13,864 nt of DNA from an uncultured Pirellulaceae bacterium (GTDB lineage: Bacteria; Planctomycetota; Planctomycetia; Pirellulales; Pirellulaceae), in assembly GCA_934255105.1 (NCBI GenBank), contig CAKQNH010000040.1, positions 1-13,864 on the forward strand. The letters are read 5' to 3'. Under the pieces are notes generated by a model, which was not told the DNA's origin, made no database searches, and was given only the letters and a program-made list of their open reading frames with translations. A program made the translations under genes and the position numbers. Of this stretch, positions 13,797 through 13,864 are shown piece by piece (position 1 is the stretch's first letter; every line of letters begins with the position of its first letter).

Positions 13797-13864
13797 ATGC
13801 GCGTGTTCGGAACGGCTTCAAAAGGTTGGTTGAGCTGCCTCTTATCGACGGTGCTCATGGGACA
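13797..13864 (+). CDS. partial CDS, start of a probably exported protein
   Basis: ATG 13797 opens a frame to the window edge reading MRVFGTASKGWLSCLLSTVLMG. Two basic residues followed by a hydrophobic run look like the start of a signal peptide. GGA lies about eight bases upstream within GAGGTTGGATTTCGCA, a plausible ribosome-binding site. An in-frame ATG at 13743 would add 18 residues, also hydrophobic (MVAGLLAFVF). Only 22 codons are visible, so neither the family nor the reality of the gene can be confirmed. Confidence 0.45.
   Translation, partial: MRVFGTASKGWLSCLLSTVLMG

Overview
This window is most likely from a planctomycete of the Rhodopirellula/Blastopirellula type. The grounds are a secreted formylglycine-type sulfatase, a FtsX/MacB-like permease without an adjacent ATPase, and intergenic spacers packed with short palindromic repeats. 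The same hairpin (AACGGGCA-n4-TGCCCGTT) occurs nine times in three clusters, and an AAGCT-TCC-AGCTT palindrome occurs both as a tandem array and as a single copy. The taxonomic call is an inference from gene content and repeat style. No rRNA, tRNA, insertion sequence or CRISPR array was seen.

Layout. (1) 1-254: a 27-bp tandem array at the left edge, possibly the repeat region of a minus-strand gene running off the window. (2) 255-1631 (-): ABC transporter permease. (3) 1632-2242: no gene; several repeat families. (4) 2243-6023 (-): a tightly overlapped operon, transcribed in the order sigma-70-family factor, membrane-anchored PRXL2/SelL-like peroxiredoxin, SOUL haem-binding protein, DCC-family thiol protein (DUF393), Sir2 deacylase. 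Three of the four junctions overlap by 1-4 nt. The exception has a 94-bp gap with an 11-bp stem-loop. (5) 6024-6433: divergent control region with four palindromes. (6) 6434-11900 (+): a lipid-modification operon of FAD oxidoreductase, DUF1365 protein, CFA-synthase-like methyltransferase, a second coclaurine-N-methyltransferase-like member of the same superfamily, and a DUF1295 membrane reductase-like protein. Most junctions overlap by 4 nt (ATGA/GTGA); one is split by a 271-bp repeat-bearing insertion. (7) 11901-12102: convergent spacer with a long hairpin. (8) 12103-13488 (-): secreted sulfatase. (9) Right edge: probable start of an exported protein (+).

How the genes may work together. In Proteobacteria the FAD oxidoreductase / DUF1365 / CFA-like methyltransferase / DUF1295 set is often linked to ECF sigma factors of the RpoE-ChrR type and to photo-oxidative stress, and relatives of the first and third genes act in methyl-branched or furan fatty-acid synthesis. 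Here the lipid operon diverges from a different, non-ECF sigma factor co-transcribed with redox proteins (peroxiredoxin-like, haem-binding, thiol) and a sirtuin. I infer a two-armed membrane-lipid and oxidative-stress locus, with the sigma factor as candidate regulator. The first methyltransferase has Ser and Gln where cyclopropane synthases have the bicarbonate-binding Cys and His, which argues against cyclopropane formation by that enzyme.
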